A DNA stretch of 7,079 nucleotides from Bacteroidia bacterium (GCA_016764115.1 JAESSM010000187.1:1-7079); one strand, 5' to 3'; positions 1-5,946 are shown, counted from the first letter of the stretch. Numbers and translations: made by a program. Notes: generated from the letters alone by a model not told the origin.

Positions 1-486
1 CCCAACTTCACTTTCGTAATGGTTTCTTATGTCTATTACTATACTATTTGGATCTTCTAAAGCATCATTGAATTGCTCTGCGTTTAGGTGATTGCCAACA
101 TTAGTTACGTCAAAAGTGCCATCTTCTAAACCATCTGCAACTATTTTATCACGAACCCGAATAGCTAATTTGTAAAATGATTTTCCATCATCTTCAATAG
201 CACTTTTTAAAGGTACTCCTCTTGTGTATTTATCCTCATTAATTAATTCAGAAAACTTATCCCAATTTGCTTCAGGAACGCTTATTTGCGCGTTAATTCC
301 CTCTTTGGCCAGATGAATTCTCCCGAAAATATTTAGATTTTCAAACTTTATATACAGCTCATCCCGATATTCTTGAGGATTTTCAATGATAACGTACCTG
401 TAATATGAAACTGTTTTTCTTACAATGTACTCTTGATATAGCTTCTCCTTAAGTTCTTCCTTGTTGTATTTGTTATGGAGTACCAT
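1..486 (-). CDS. trhO: tRNA uridine(34) hydroxylase TrhO (YceA/UPF0176 family), 3' part cut by window edge
   Basis: I translated this partial gene by hand; 162 codons are visible and the rest lies left of base 1. The N-terminus (MVLHN), LAKEGINAQISVP at residues 59-71, AIEDDGKSF at 96-104, VRDKIVADGL at 111-120 and IDIRNHYESEVG at 151-162 match E. coli TrhO/YceA closely and in the same order. In the family an N-terminal acylphosphatase-like domain is followed by a rhodanese domain. Here the rhodanese domain begins at about residue 132, so its catalytic cysteine falls outside the window and cannot be checked. TrhO carries out the oxygen-dependent hydroxylation of wobble uridine U34 to 5-hydroxyuridine in tRNA, in the cytoplasm. 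The ATG at 486 is chosen because the MxVLHN start is conserved. A -7 promoter box ends only 4 nt upstream, so the mRNA may be nearly leaderless. The gene is divergent from the nuclease-fold gene at 671, with no evident functional link. Confidence 0.95.
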   Translation of the reverse strand, partial: MVLHNKYNKEELKEKLYQEYIVRKTVSYYRYVIIENPQEYRDELYIKFENLNIFGRIHLAKEGINAQISVPEANWDKFSELINEDKYTRGVPLKSAIEDDGKSFYKLAIRVRDKIVADGLEDGTFDVTNVGNHLNAEQFNDALEDPNSIVIDIRNHYESEVG

Positions 487-490
487 TTTG

Positions 491-498
491 CAAAGATA
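491..498 (-). promoter_or_regulatory. Bacteroidota -7 promoter box (TATCTTTG) of trhO
   Basis: On the minus strand TATCTTTG matches the Bacteroidota primary sigma factor -7 consensus TAnnTTTG exactly. It is followed by CAAA and then the trhO ATG. A TTG lies upstream, but the spacing of 15 nt to the -7 box is shorter than the usual roughly 19 nt, so I do not call a -33 element. Transcription would be expected to begin at or a few bases from the start codon. Confidence 0.6.
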
Positions 499-544
499 CG
501 GGTTTTATCGTTGCAATTATCTATGACTATATTGTATATTGATT

Positions 545-558
545 ATACTGATCAGTAT
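545..558. promoter_or_regulatory. 14-bp perfect palindrome in the trhO/nuclease divergent spacer
   Basis: ATACTGATCAGTAT reads identically on both strands. It lies about 50 bp upstream of the trhO promoter box and about 115 bp upstream of the ATG at 671, in AT-rich DNA. A dimeric regulator could bind such a site. No regulator gene is visible nearby, so the operator role is inference only. Confidence 0.35.
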
Positions 559-559
559 G

Positions 560-578
560 ACCTGCCTATCGGACAGGT
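560..578. repeat. Short hairpin-forming repeat of the CCTGCC/GGCAGG type
   Basis: ACCTGCCTATCGGACAGGT folds as ACCTG/CAGGT, with one C-A mismatch and then a C-G pair, around a small loop. Short CCTGCC...GGCAGG hairpins are common intergenic elements in Bacteroidota, from general recollection. This one is degenerate and sits in a divergent spacer, so it is unlikely to be the terminator of either neighbour. Confidence 0.35.
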
Positions 579-670
579 GAGTTCAAATAGATACGCAAGT
601 GTTATGCTTTGTGTTTTCTGAATTATTTTTTTACCTTGAAAACTACATTATATATTTAGACCTATTCAAC

Positions 671-2521
671 ATGAAACTAGTTAAAGTATTAGAGGATTTA
701 AATTCTTTAGAGAAGAATTCCCTCATAAAGATTATAGATAATCTAATTTCCGAATCCCCAAAGAATCTTAAACAAATCGAAAAAATTCTAGTTCAGAATG
801 ACGGGCAACTAAAAAATGCAGACAACATACATATTTCAAAGATATTTGATTTGCTCGAAGATCAATTCACTGAGAGAGTAAAGATCGAATTGGCTAATGA
901 GAAATCACATCTTGAAGTTTTTATTGATATTATTATTAGGGATGGAAATTGCATAATGCACAGGGATTGGTTTAAAGAATTATACGAAAAACAATTTAAA
1001 ACAATCAAACACAAGTTAAGAGAATTTGAAACTTTGATTGAAAATGAAAAAGCAGATATTGATGAATCGCGCAGAAGAGATTATAAGGTATACCAAGCCT
1101 GTGTTCATATGGCTTACCATAATGATGAATTCTTCAACAGGGAATGTAAAATAACTATTGATGAGCAAATTATATTAAATACATTATGTAAAGAACTAGA
1201 CCTCTCGAAGGAAGAATCAAGATTGATCAATTATTTAGTTATTCCACCTAAAAAACTGGACATAGATGAAGTAATTAAAGAACTGAAAGAGTTGGGATTA
1301 CTTTTATACTCAAAAAAAACATTCCATGTTTTTGTTCCTGATCAGATAGTGAGAATTATTAGAAAATTGCGAGGTAAACCGGTAGCTGATAAATATTTTA
1401 GAAGAGTTTTAAAACAGTTAAAAGACCCCAATATTAACATTCTAGCAAGAAGGCATAATATTAATCGAAAATTCTCAAGGGATGAAAAGATAAAGGCAAT
1501 AATTAATGAAGGCCTAGACTTTAAAAATGTTCTTTTAAATGGAATTTTTAAGGAATCTGAATCGAAAACAAATAGGAAGCTATTTATAAACAATCTAATT
1601 GAAAAGGGTCTAAAGATTGACAAAAAAATATCTGGTGCAACAGGCAAAGAAAAAATTGAAAACCTGATAAATTACTTTGACGACCTAGAACTTGATGAAA
1701 AAATTAGTATTTCAATAGATGGGTATAGTAAATTATTAATGGAATTGGATGTATTTTTTAATAAACTAAATAGAGAAGTTAAGTCGGAGTTTGAGATACA
1801 AACTGAAAATGCTTTAGACAGTAATCTTCTATTAAATTATAATATAAAACCCAAAGATATATTAGATCTTATTCATGAAAAAGATTTAATAAGATTTTGT
1901 ATTAAACACGCAATCAAAACAAGGGGCAATATTATTGAAAATATGATATTGGCTTATAAAGATTCTGAAAATTTATTCATAGAAAATTACATCAATATCG
2001 CCAATAGGGATTTGGCCACTTTAAAAGAAAACGATATAATTATTAAAGAAGGTGACTTGGGCTCTCAGTTTGAAAAACTTACTGAAAAGATATTTCTACA
2101 ACTTGGATTTAACGTTGACAATACAATAAAAAAGGGTCTTAATACTAGGAAAAATAAAATTGACTTAGTAATTAATTTGAGTGATAATCAAATTATCATC
2201 ATTGAGTGTAAGACTTTTAAAGATAAGGATTTTAATAAGTTCAGCAGTGTATCAAGGCAAATTAGAGCCTATCAAGAATTGGCGGAGCACAAAGGATATA
2301 AAGTCATTAAATCACTATTGATAGCAAGTGAATTTAGCACAGACTTCGTCAATGAGTGTGGATATGATTACGATCTAAATTTATCGTTGATTACAGCCGA
2401 AACCTTGCTGAATATTTTAAACGGCTTTAAAAAGGTAAAAGCTAAATCATTATCATACAAATTATTTTTAAGAGATGTTAAAATTAATGAGGATATGATA
2501 TTGAAAGCTATAAGCAGGTGA
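671..2521 (+). CDS. Unrecognised 616-aa protein with C-terminal PD-(D/E)XK nuclease domain
   Basis: I do not recognise the full-length family. The reading frame extends back to a GTG at 599, but I place the start at ATG 671. The extra 24 residues (MLCFVF...) are a low-quality hydrophobic stretch, while MKLVKVLEDLNSLEK opens a normal helical protein. Residues about 1-450 are charged and mostly helical. Around 160-185, ITIDEQIILNTLCKELDLS faintly recalls TerB-like helical bundles (weak). The C-terminal domain, about 460-610, shows nuclease-fold landmarks: GSQFEKL with E468, D498 in KIDLVI, E512-C-K514 in IIIIECKTF, and Q530xxxY534 (QIRAY). This is the D-x13-ExK plus QxxxY pattern of RecB/Cas4/Mrr-like PD-(D/E)XK nucleases, so the active-site residues look intact. 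It probably cleaves or binds nucleic acid in the cytoplasm. No methyltransferase or helicase partner is adjacent. Its very AT-rich codon use compared with trhO could reflect horizontal acquisition. A role in phage defence is possible but not shown. Confidence 0.75.
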   Translation: MKLVKVLEDLNSLEKNSLIKIIDNLISESPKNLKQIEKILVQNDGQLKNADNIHISKIFDLLEDQFTERVKIELANEKSHLEVFIDIIIRDGNCIMHRDWFKELYEKQFKTIKHKLREFETLIENEKADIDESRRRDYKVYQACVHMAYHNDEFFNRECKITIDEQIILNTLCKELDLSKEESRLINYLVIPPKKLDIDEVIKELKELGLLLYSKKTFHVFVPDQIVRIIRKLRGKPVADKYFRRVLKQLKDPNINILARRHNINRKFSRDEKIKAIINEGLDFKNVLLNGIFKESESKTNRKLFINNLIEKGLKIDKKISGATGKEKIENLINYFDDLELDEKISISIDGYSKLLMELDVFFNKLNREVKSEFEIQTENALDSNLLLNYNIKPKDILDLIHEKDLIRFCIKHAIKTRGNIIENMILAYKDSENLFIENYINIANRDLATLKENDIIIKEGDLGSQFEKLTEKIFLQLGFNVDNTIKKGLNTRKNKIDLVINLSDNQIIIIECKTFKDKDFNKFSSVSRQIRAYQELAEHKGYKVIKSLLIASEFSTDFVNECGYDYDLNLSLITAETLLNILNGFKKVKAKSLSYKLFLRDVKINEDMILKAISR

Positions 2522-2597
2522 TTTTCCTGTAGTATTTGGTCGTACGTAAGAGGATAAGGATTAGATAGTTTGGCTACCTTCCTAACCAATAATACGT

Positions 2598-2675
2598 GTC
2601 ATTCTGAATGTAATGAAGAATCTAGTTTCTTAATTATCAATAGTTAACGAGATCCTTCAGTGCCTTCAGGATGAC
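2598..2675. repeat. REP-like imperfect inverted repeat, GTCATTCTGAA family
   Basis: The left arm (2598-2623, beginning GTCATTCTGAATG and ending GAAGAATCT) and the right arm (2650-2675, AGATCCTTCAG...AGGATGAC) are 26-nt inverted copies. By hand count they are identical at 21 positions, and two of the differences still pair as G-U. The spacer is 26 nt. Sequences of this type recur between genes in many bacterial genomes, including Bacteroidota. It lies between the convergent genes ending at 2521 and 2724, where its RNA hairpin could act as a two-way transcript end, although no U-tract follows on either strand. The rest of the 2522-2723 spacer holds no gene that I can support. Confidence 0.75.
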
Positions 2676-2723
2676 AAAAATGGAGTTTTGAGACAGATTC
2701 GTCTTGGTTAACACAAACAAACG

Positions 2724-3203
2724 CTACAGACTACCTACAGAAGGGGTGTTTGATTTCTTGGGTCTGCTTTTTAAATCTTTTGATTCAGAAGCTGTTTTTG
2801 CTAACTCTTCGGTTAGATTTGCATTTTCATCTTTTTGATTGGCCAATGCTTCATTAAGATCAGAATTTTCTTTCTTTGAATTGGTTAATTCATTATTCAG
2901 TTCCTCATTTTTTGATTTTAGACCTGTAACTTCTTCGGTAAGCTGTGATTTCTCACCGGTAAGTTTTGTAATTTCTCCCTTTAGATCAGATACCTGGGTG
3001 TTAAGGGTACTGACAGTAGCATTAAGTTTTGCATTGTCCTCCTTTAATTTTGATACCTCGGTGTTAAGGGAAGCAATTGTAGCATTGAGTTTTGCGTTTT
3101 CCTCCTGAAGATTTTTTACCTCACCTTTTAGCGAAACGATTTCAGACAAATAGCTGGTTGTTTTTTCAGCTAATTTCTCAATGTAATTTATTTTTTCAGA
3201 CAT
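2724..3203 (-). CDS. 159-aa leucine-zipper coiled-coil protein (second gene of the LysM operon)
   Basis: No catalytic domain, signal peptide or membrane segment is visible, so the product is probably cytoplasmic. Almost the whole chain is one coiled coil. Leucine occupies every seventh position at 25, 32, 39, 46, 53, 60, 67, 74, 81, 88, 95 and 102, then again at 116 and 130. The companion 'a' positions are mostly I, V or L, with Asn at 36, 57, 99, 113 and 127. Leu at 'd' with an occasional buried Asn at 'a' is the classic mark of a parallel two-stranded coil. Residues 35-76 are two near-identical 21-residue units (ENAKLNAT.../DNAKLNAT...). The tail after about 137 is basic and Ser/Pro-containing (SRPKKSNTPSVGSL) and probably disordered. 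The ATG at 3203 lies 15 nt after the stop of the LysM gene, so the two are probably co-transcribed. Function is unknown; a structural, spacer or oligomerising role is plausible. Confidence 0.75.
   Translation of the reverse strand: MSEKINYIEKLAEKTTSYLSEIVSLKGEVKNLQEENAKLNATIASLNTEVSKLKEDNAKLNATVSTLNTQVSDLKGEITKLTGEKSQLTEEVTGLKSKNEELNNELTNSKKENSDLNEALANQKDENANLTEELAKTASESKDLKSRPKKSNTPSVGSL
2976..3101 (-). repeat. Two tandem 63-bp units inside the coiled-coil gene
   Basis: Units 3101-3039 and 3038-2976 encode consecutive 21-residue (three-heptad) segments. By hand alignment they match at about 47 of 63 bases and 14 of 21 residues. Many differences fall at third codon positions or are conservative (I/V, S/T, E/D), which points to an old duplication kept in register rather than a recent slip. 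Confidence 0.7.
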
Positions 3204-3218
3204 GATATTTATTTTCTA

Positions 3219-3800
3219 TTAGTTGGCGTTTATTTTCAATGTTTGACCGATAGCAATGATATTAGGATCGGAGATACCATTTTCTGAAGCAAGTTTTTTA
3301 TATTGATATCCATTACCGTAATATTTCTTAGCGATCAAGTACAGCGTTTCACCATCTGAAACTGTATGTATTGTTTCTTCAGATTTTGAAATTGGTATAT
3401 CCTCTGCATCAGAAGTATTTTCTACTATTGTTTGCTCACCTTCACTCATTTCTTCTGCTTCTTTTTTTTTTAGTTCTTCAAGTTCAGTTTTCAGAGTGGA
3501 AAACTCTCCCTTTAGATCTTTCAATTTACCGGATAATTCTGAATTTTCTGCAGTAAGTTTATTAACCTCTTCTTTACTAATAGGAGGAGGAGTAACTTCA
3601 TTATCCTTTATCAAGGTAAAGCTTAAAAAAATTACAGCAACCAAAGCAACAGAACCCACACCGATCAAATATTTCTTTTGATTATTGAGCACTTCTCCAA
3701 TTTTTTTAATGTGCGACAAACCTTCCAGATCAGAATTGCAATCCGGGCAAGTTGTAGTGTCTTCATTAATATCTGCTTGTTTACAAATGGGGCATTTCAT
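3219..3800 (-). CDS. Zinc-ribbon / transmembrane / coiled-coil / LysM protein, 193 aa
   Basis: Four parts are visible in order. Residues 1-22 are a zinc-ribbon-like knuckle with C3-P-x-C6 and C18-P-x-C21. Residues 44-64 (YLIGVGSVALVAVIFLSFTL) are one hydrophobic transmembrane segment. Residues about 77-113 are a coiled coil with Leu at 82, 89, 96, 103 and 110 and V79, N86, L93, F100 and L107 at the other core position. After an acidic linker, residues 145-193 form a LysM domain (HTVSDGETLYLIAKKYYG...ISDPNIIAIGQTLKIN). The lysine-rich flank before the membrane segment predicts N-in, C-out, placing the zinc ribbon in the cytoplasm and LysM in the periplasm on peptidoglycan. LysM binds N-acetylglucosamine-containing glycans. 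No hydrolase domain is present, so it is probably an anchor or scaffold. ATG 3800 is the natural start because it directly precedes CPIC. It is first in an operon with the 159-aa coiled-coil gene and divergent from the outer-membrane-type gene at 3977. A 10-A run in the coding strand at 3471-3462 is unusual. Confidence 0.85.
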   Translation of the reverse strand: MKCPICKQADINEDTTTCPDCNSDLEGLSHIKKIGEVLNNQKKYLIGVGSVALVAVIFLSFTLIKDNEVTPPPISKEEVNKLTAENSELSGKLKDLKGEFSTLKTELEELKKKEAEEMSEGEQTIVENTSDAEDIPISKSEETIHTVSDGETLYLIAKKYYGNGYQYKKLASENGISDPNIIAIGQTLKINAN

Positions 3801-3835
3801 ATGATTTTAATTTTAGTTTCAGAGTAAATAAATAT

Positions 3836-3850
3836 GAACTTGACAAGTTC
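3836..3850. promoter_or_regulatory. 15-bp palindrome (7-bp arms) upstream of the LysM operon
   Basis: GAACTTG-A-CAAGTTC is perfectly symmetric around one central base. It lies 35 bp upstream of the LysM gene start and about 126 bp upstream of the divergent gene at 3977. On the minus strand a TTTG directly precedes it and AT-rich TATTTATTTA follows it, so it would fall between poorly matching -33 and -7 elements. That location would suit a repressor operator, but the promoter itself is weak, so this remains a suggestion. Confidence 0.35.
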
Positions 3851-3931
3851 CAAACAATATCTTTAAAAAGCAAAGAATTTTATTTAAAAAAACAAAAATT
3901 TTTGCAGGCAGAATAGACCATTTAAACATTC

Positions 3932-3971
3932 ATAACATAAATAGCTGAAAATCGTTAAACGGCTATGTTAT
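3932..3971 (+). promoter_or_regulatory. Hairpin immediately upstream of the outer-membrane-type gene start
   Basis: ATAACAT (3932-3938) can pair with ATGTTAT (3965-3971), and AGC (3943-3945) with GCT (3962-3964), leaving a four-base bulge and a 16-nt loop. The structure ends 5 nt before the ATG at 3977. If transcribed it would lie against the initiation site and could modulate translation. The stem is AT-rich and only moderately stable. Confidence 0.35.
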
Positions 3972-3976
3972 AATTG

Positions 3977-5770
3977 ATGATGAGAAAGGTATATCTATTT
4001 GCTTTAGTATTGATTTGGATGTCTCAGTTAAATGCCCAAGACATTAACAATAAAAAGAAAAACCATCCTCATTTCGTTTTTGAAACATCTGTTGGAATCA
4101 GCCCATTGGAGATGTATACAAGCCCTGGTAGGGTTTTTAATTTTTTTAGCTACCCCTTCATTGGCCGATTGATTTATCCAATTAAAGATCTTAGAATCGG
4201 AGTTGGAGCAAATCGCTTAATGTCTCTTAGTATCTTTAAAAAAAATATCAGATCAGGTTGGAATGACCCATGGTTATTCATTATAATGGGAGTTAAACTC
4301 CATGAAACTGATGTGTCTTTATTTTCTCCTTTTGTGGAATATGGGCGAACTGGATTAGCAGATTATGAAGATACATATCTAAACTTTGGATTTCATTATG
4401 CCATATTAAAGAATGGTAAAGAATTATATAGAATTACTCCCTCAATGATGTTTATAGATGTTAGTAGTATGTACTTCACCGTTAATTTTGGAAAGACTAT
4501 TAATCTCACAAATTATTTTAATAAGGATAGTACAAAACAAAACTCGGTATTTTTTGATTACATAGATGTATCAACAAGTTTCAACTTTTACACTGCGGCT
4601 GATAGATTTCAATACTATTATAAGGGAGGGAGATACGATTACGGAATTACACCAACCAGAAAAATTATACCAACAACGATAAAACTAATACACTCTACAG
4701 GGAAAAATTTCAACATTGGGTTTGGGTATCAAAATGAAGTTATCAAAAATAAAGAGTTGATTTTCCCTATTGTACAAGAATACAATGCATACCTACACAT
4801 GAAATCTCTTTTTTTAACACTTGAATATGATATTTATCAATTTAAAAAGTTCAATTCAAGCATCACAATCGGTGGAGGACACTCACTAGAATTTTGGGAA
4901 CTGAAATTTTTGGACTTTGGATTAATTGGATACTATCAAATCAATGATAAAATGGATCTACTAGTAAACCCGAAATTAAGTCTAATATTCAATGGGAATG
5001 ATGATAAAACACCATTCTATAAATATGGAATAGAATTAGGAACCAGAATGAATTTAAATTCTATAGCCAAATTCAATAATACTCCTAACGAAAATGACAA
5101 ATTGAAGTCATTAGGAATTTCAATAAGGTATCAATACAATACCATTAGTCAAGAGTCTATAGCTTTTGCTACTGATTTTAGAAATGCTTATAGAGTCCTT
5201 GATAGAACTATAAAACATTTTGAGGTATTTTATGAACATTCACTAATTAACAATCATTCGGTAGGTATTGCACATAATAAAGCCAATCACGAGCCAATGG
5301 ATTATTGGACGAATAATGACTCTGATTTGAAAGATTTTCAAATCTATTATAACTATTACGCATTAATACAAAAGAACCTTCAACCAAGTAACACTAGTAA
5401 TTGGATTTTCCCTTTTATAGGATTTAAAATATTTTACAACCATAAAAATTATACTAGGGATTATTATGATTGGTCTGGTATGAATACATATTCCACTGAT
5501 GGGATCATCACCTCAAAAACAAATCTTATTGGTGCTCAAATTGTTCCGGGATTAAGAAAAAACTTTGGCAAAATGCACTTCGACTTGGGTTTCGATGTCA
5601 ATATCCTATCTAAAGTGAATGGGAAATATACCCATGATTCATATGAGTATGATAACCTTGTACTCGATTCAGAAGAACACATTTCAGAAGAATTAAATGA
5701 ATGGGTTAGTTCTTATAAAAGTGGTTATCTGATAAATGAAATATTTTTTAAAGTAGGTTATAAGTTATAA
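3977..5770 (+). CDS. Exported 597-aa protein, probable outer-membrane beta-barrel, unrecognised family
   Basis: The N-terminus is a clear signal peptide: R3-K4, then a hydrophobic core of about residues 5-16, then LNAQ with predicted cleavage after Q21, the '-AQ' ending typical of Bacteroidota. There is no lipobox cysteine, so it is not a lipoprotein. The mature chain is rich in Tyr, Phe, Gly and Asn and consists of many short alternating polar/aromatic stretches (for example INLTNYF, FNIGFGYQNE, SLFLTLEYDIYQF, FKVGYKL). These are what one expects of beta-barrel strands joined by turns and loops. The final segment EIFFKVGYKL resembles a closing strand, though it ends in Leu rather than Phe. 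ATG codons at 3977 and 3980 are both possible starts; the upstream in-frame TTG at 3974 is less likely. No plug, TonB box or OmpA-like domain is visible, so it may be a non-TonB barrel or a T9SS-associated barrel. Substrate and function cannot be told. Confidence 0.7.
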   Translation: MMRKVYLFALVLIWMSQLNAQDINNKKKNHPHFVFETSVGISPLEMYTSPGRVFNFFSYPFIGRLIYPIKDLRIGVGANRLMSLSIFKKNIRSGWNDPWLFIIMGVKLHETDVSLFSPFVEYGRTGLADYEDTYLNFGFHYAILKNGKELYRITPSMMFIDVSSMYFTVNFGKTINLTNYFNKDSTKQNSVFFDYIDVSTSFNFYTAADRFQYYYKGGRYDYGITPTRKIIPTTIKLIHSTGKNFNIGFGYQNEVIKNKELIFPIVQEYNAYLHMKSLFLTLEYDIYQFKKFNSSITIGGGHSLEFWELKFLDFGLIGYYQINDKMDLLVNPKLSLIFNGNDDKTPFYKYGIELGTRMNLNSIAKFNNTPNENDKLKSLGISIRYQYNTISQESIAFATDFRNAYRVLDRTIKHFEVFYEHSLINNHSVGIAHNKANHEPMDYWTNNDSDLKDFQIYYNYYALIQKNLQPSNTSNWIFPFIGFKIFYNHKNYTRDYYDWSGMNTYSTDGIITSKTNLIGAQIVPGLRKNFGKMHFDLGFDVNILSKVNGKYTHDSYEYDNLVLDSEEHISEELNEWVSSYKSGYLINEIFFKVGYKL

Positions 5771-5808
5771 AAATTACTGCTTAAGAGTCAATTGCAGTCA
5801 GGTGTTCA

Positions 5809-5889
5809 CGTCATCGCGAGGTACGAAGCGATCTCCGACATTGATTCACCGCAGGGGATTGCCACGTCACTCCGTTCCTCGCAATGACG
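5809..5889. repeat. REP-like imperfect inverted repeat, CGTCATTGCGAGG family
   Basis: The left arm (5809-5831, CGTCATCGCGAGG...AAGCGA) and the right arm (5867-5889, whose complement begins CGTCATTGCGAGG) are 23-nt inverted copies with four differences. The internal parts carry GATCTCC on one side and GGGGATTGCCACG on the other, the usual ends of this widespread intergenic element. It is markedly more GC-rich than its surroundings. It lies between convergent genes ending at 5770 and 5977, so it may end the transcript of the plus-strand gene, for which I see no other terminator. The remainder of 5771-5976, apart from the terminator at 5915, holds nothing I can name. Confidence 0.8.
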
Positions 5890-5914
5890 TACTTATTGGT
5901 GACTTGCACGCAAC

Positions 5915-5946
5915 AAAAAATCGCCAGGTCAATTAAGACCTGACGA
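5915..5946 (-). terminator. Rho-independent terminator of the GEVED/T9SS gene
   Basis: Read on the minus strand, TCG-T-CAGGTC, loop TTAATT, GACCTG-G-CGA forms a six-pair inner stem and a three-pair outer stem separated by one mismatch. TTTTTT follows immediately. It begins about 30 nt after the stop codon at 5977, the right place and orientation for the surface-protein gene. Confidence 0.85.

Noticed and set aside
599..670. GTG start giving 24 extra residues to the nuclease-fold protein
   Set aside because: The added segment is hydrophobic and Phe/Tyr-rich, unlike the rest of the protein and not a proper signal peptide. A nuclease-fold protein with cytoplasmic character fits ATG 671 better.
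1342..1647. 101-codon open frame on the minus strand
   Set aside because: Lies wholly inside the nuclease-fold gene in antisense, with low-complexity Phe/Ile/Leu/Ser content typical of a shadow of AT-rich coding DNA.
2368..2589. 73-codon minus-strand open frame reaching the spacer after 2521
   Set aside because: Mostly antisense to the end of the nuclease-fold gene, with no recognisable motif and no promoter.
2676..2723. Intrinsic terminator for the leucine-zipper gene
   Set aside because: On the minus strand only a four-pair AGAC/GTCT stem is present and the following T-run is displaced; the nearby inverted repeat is the better candidate.
2976..3101. The 63-bp repeats as a CRISPR array or mobile repeat
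   Set aside because: Only two adjacent units with no spacers, in frame with the three-heptad period of the protein.
2839..3108. 89-codon plus-strand open frame
   Set aside because: Antisense image of the repetitive leucine-zipper gene; its Ser/Phe/Val repeats only mirror the heptads.
3462..3471. The poly-A run as a sequencing frameshift that breaks the LysM gene
   Set aside because: The frame continues cleanly into a complete LysM domain and a normal stop, so the gene is intact as given.
5774..5800. Terminator directly after the outer-membrane-type gene (ACTGC/GCAGT)
   Set aside because: Only a five-pair stem with a long loop and no T-tract; too weak to call.
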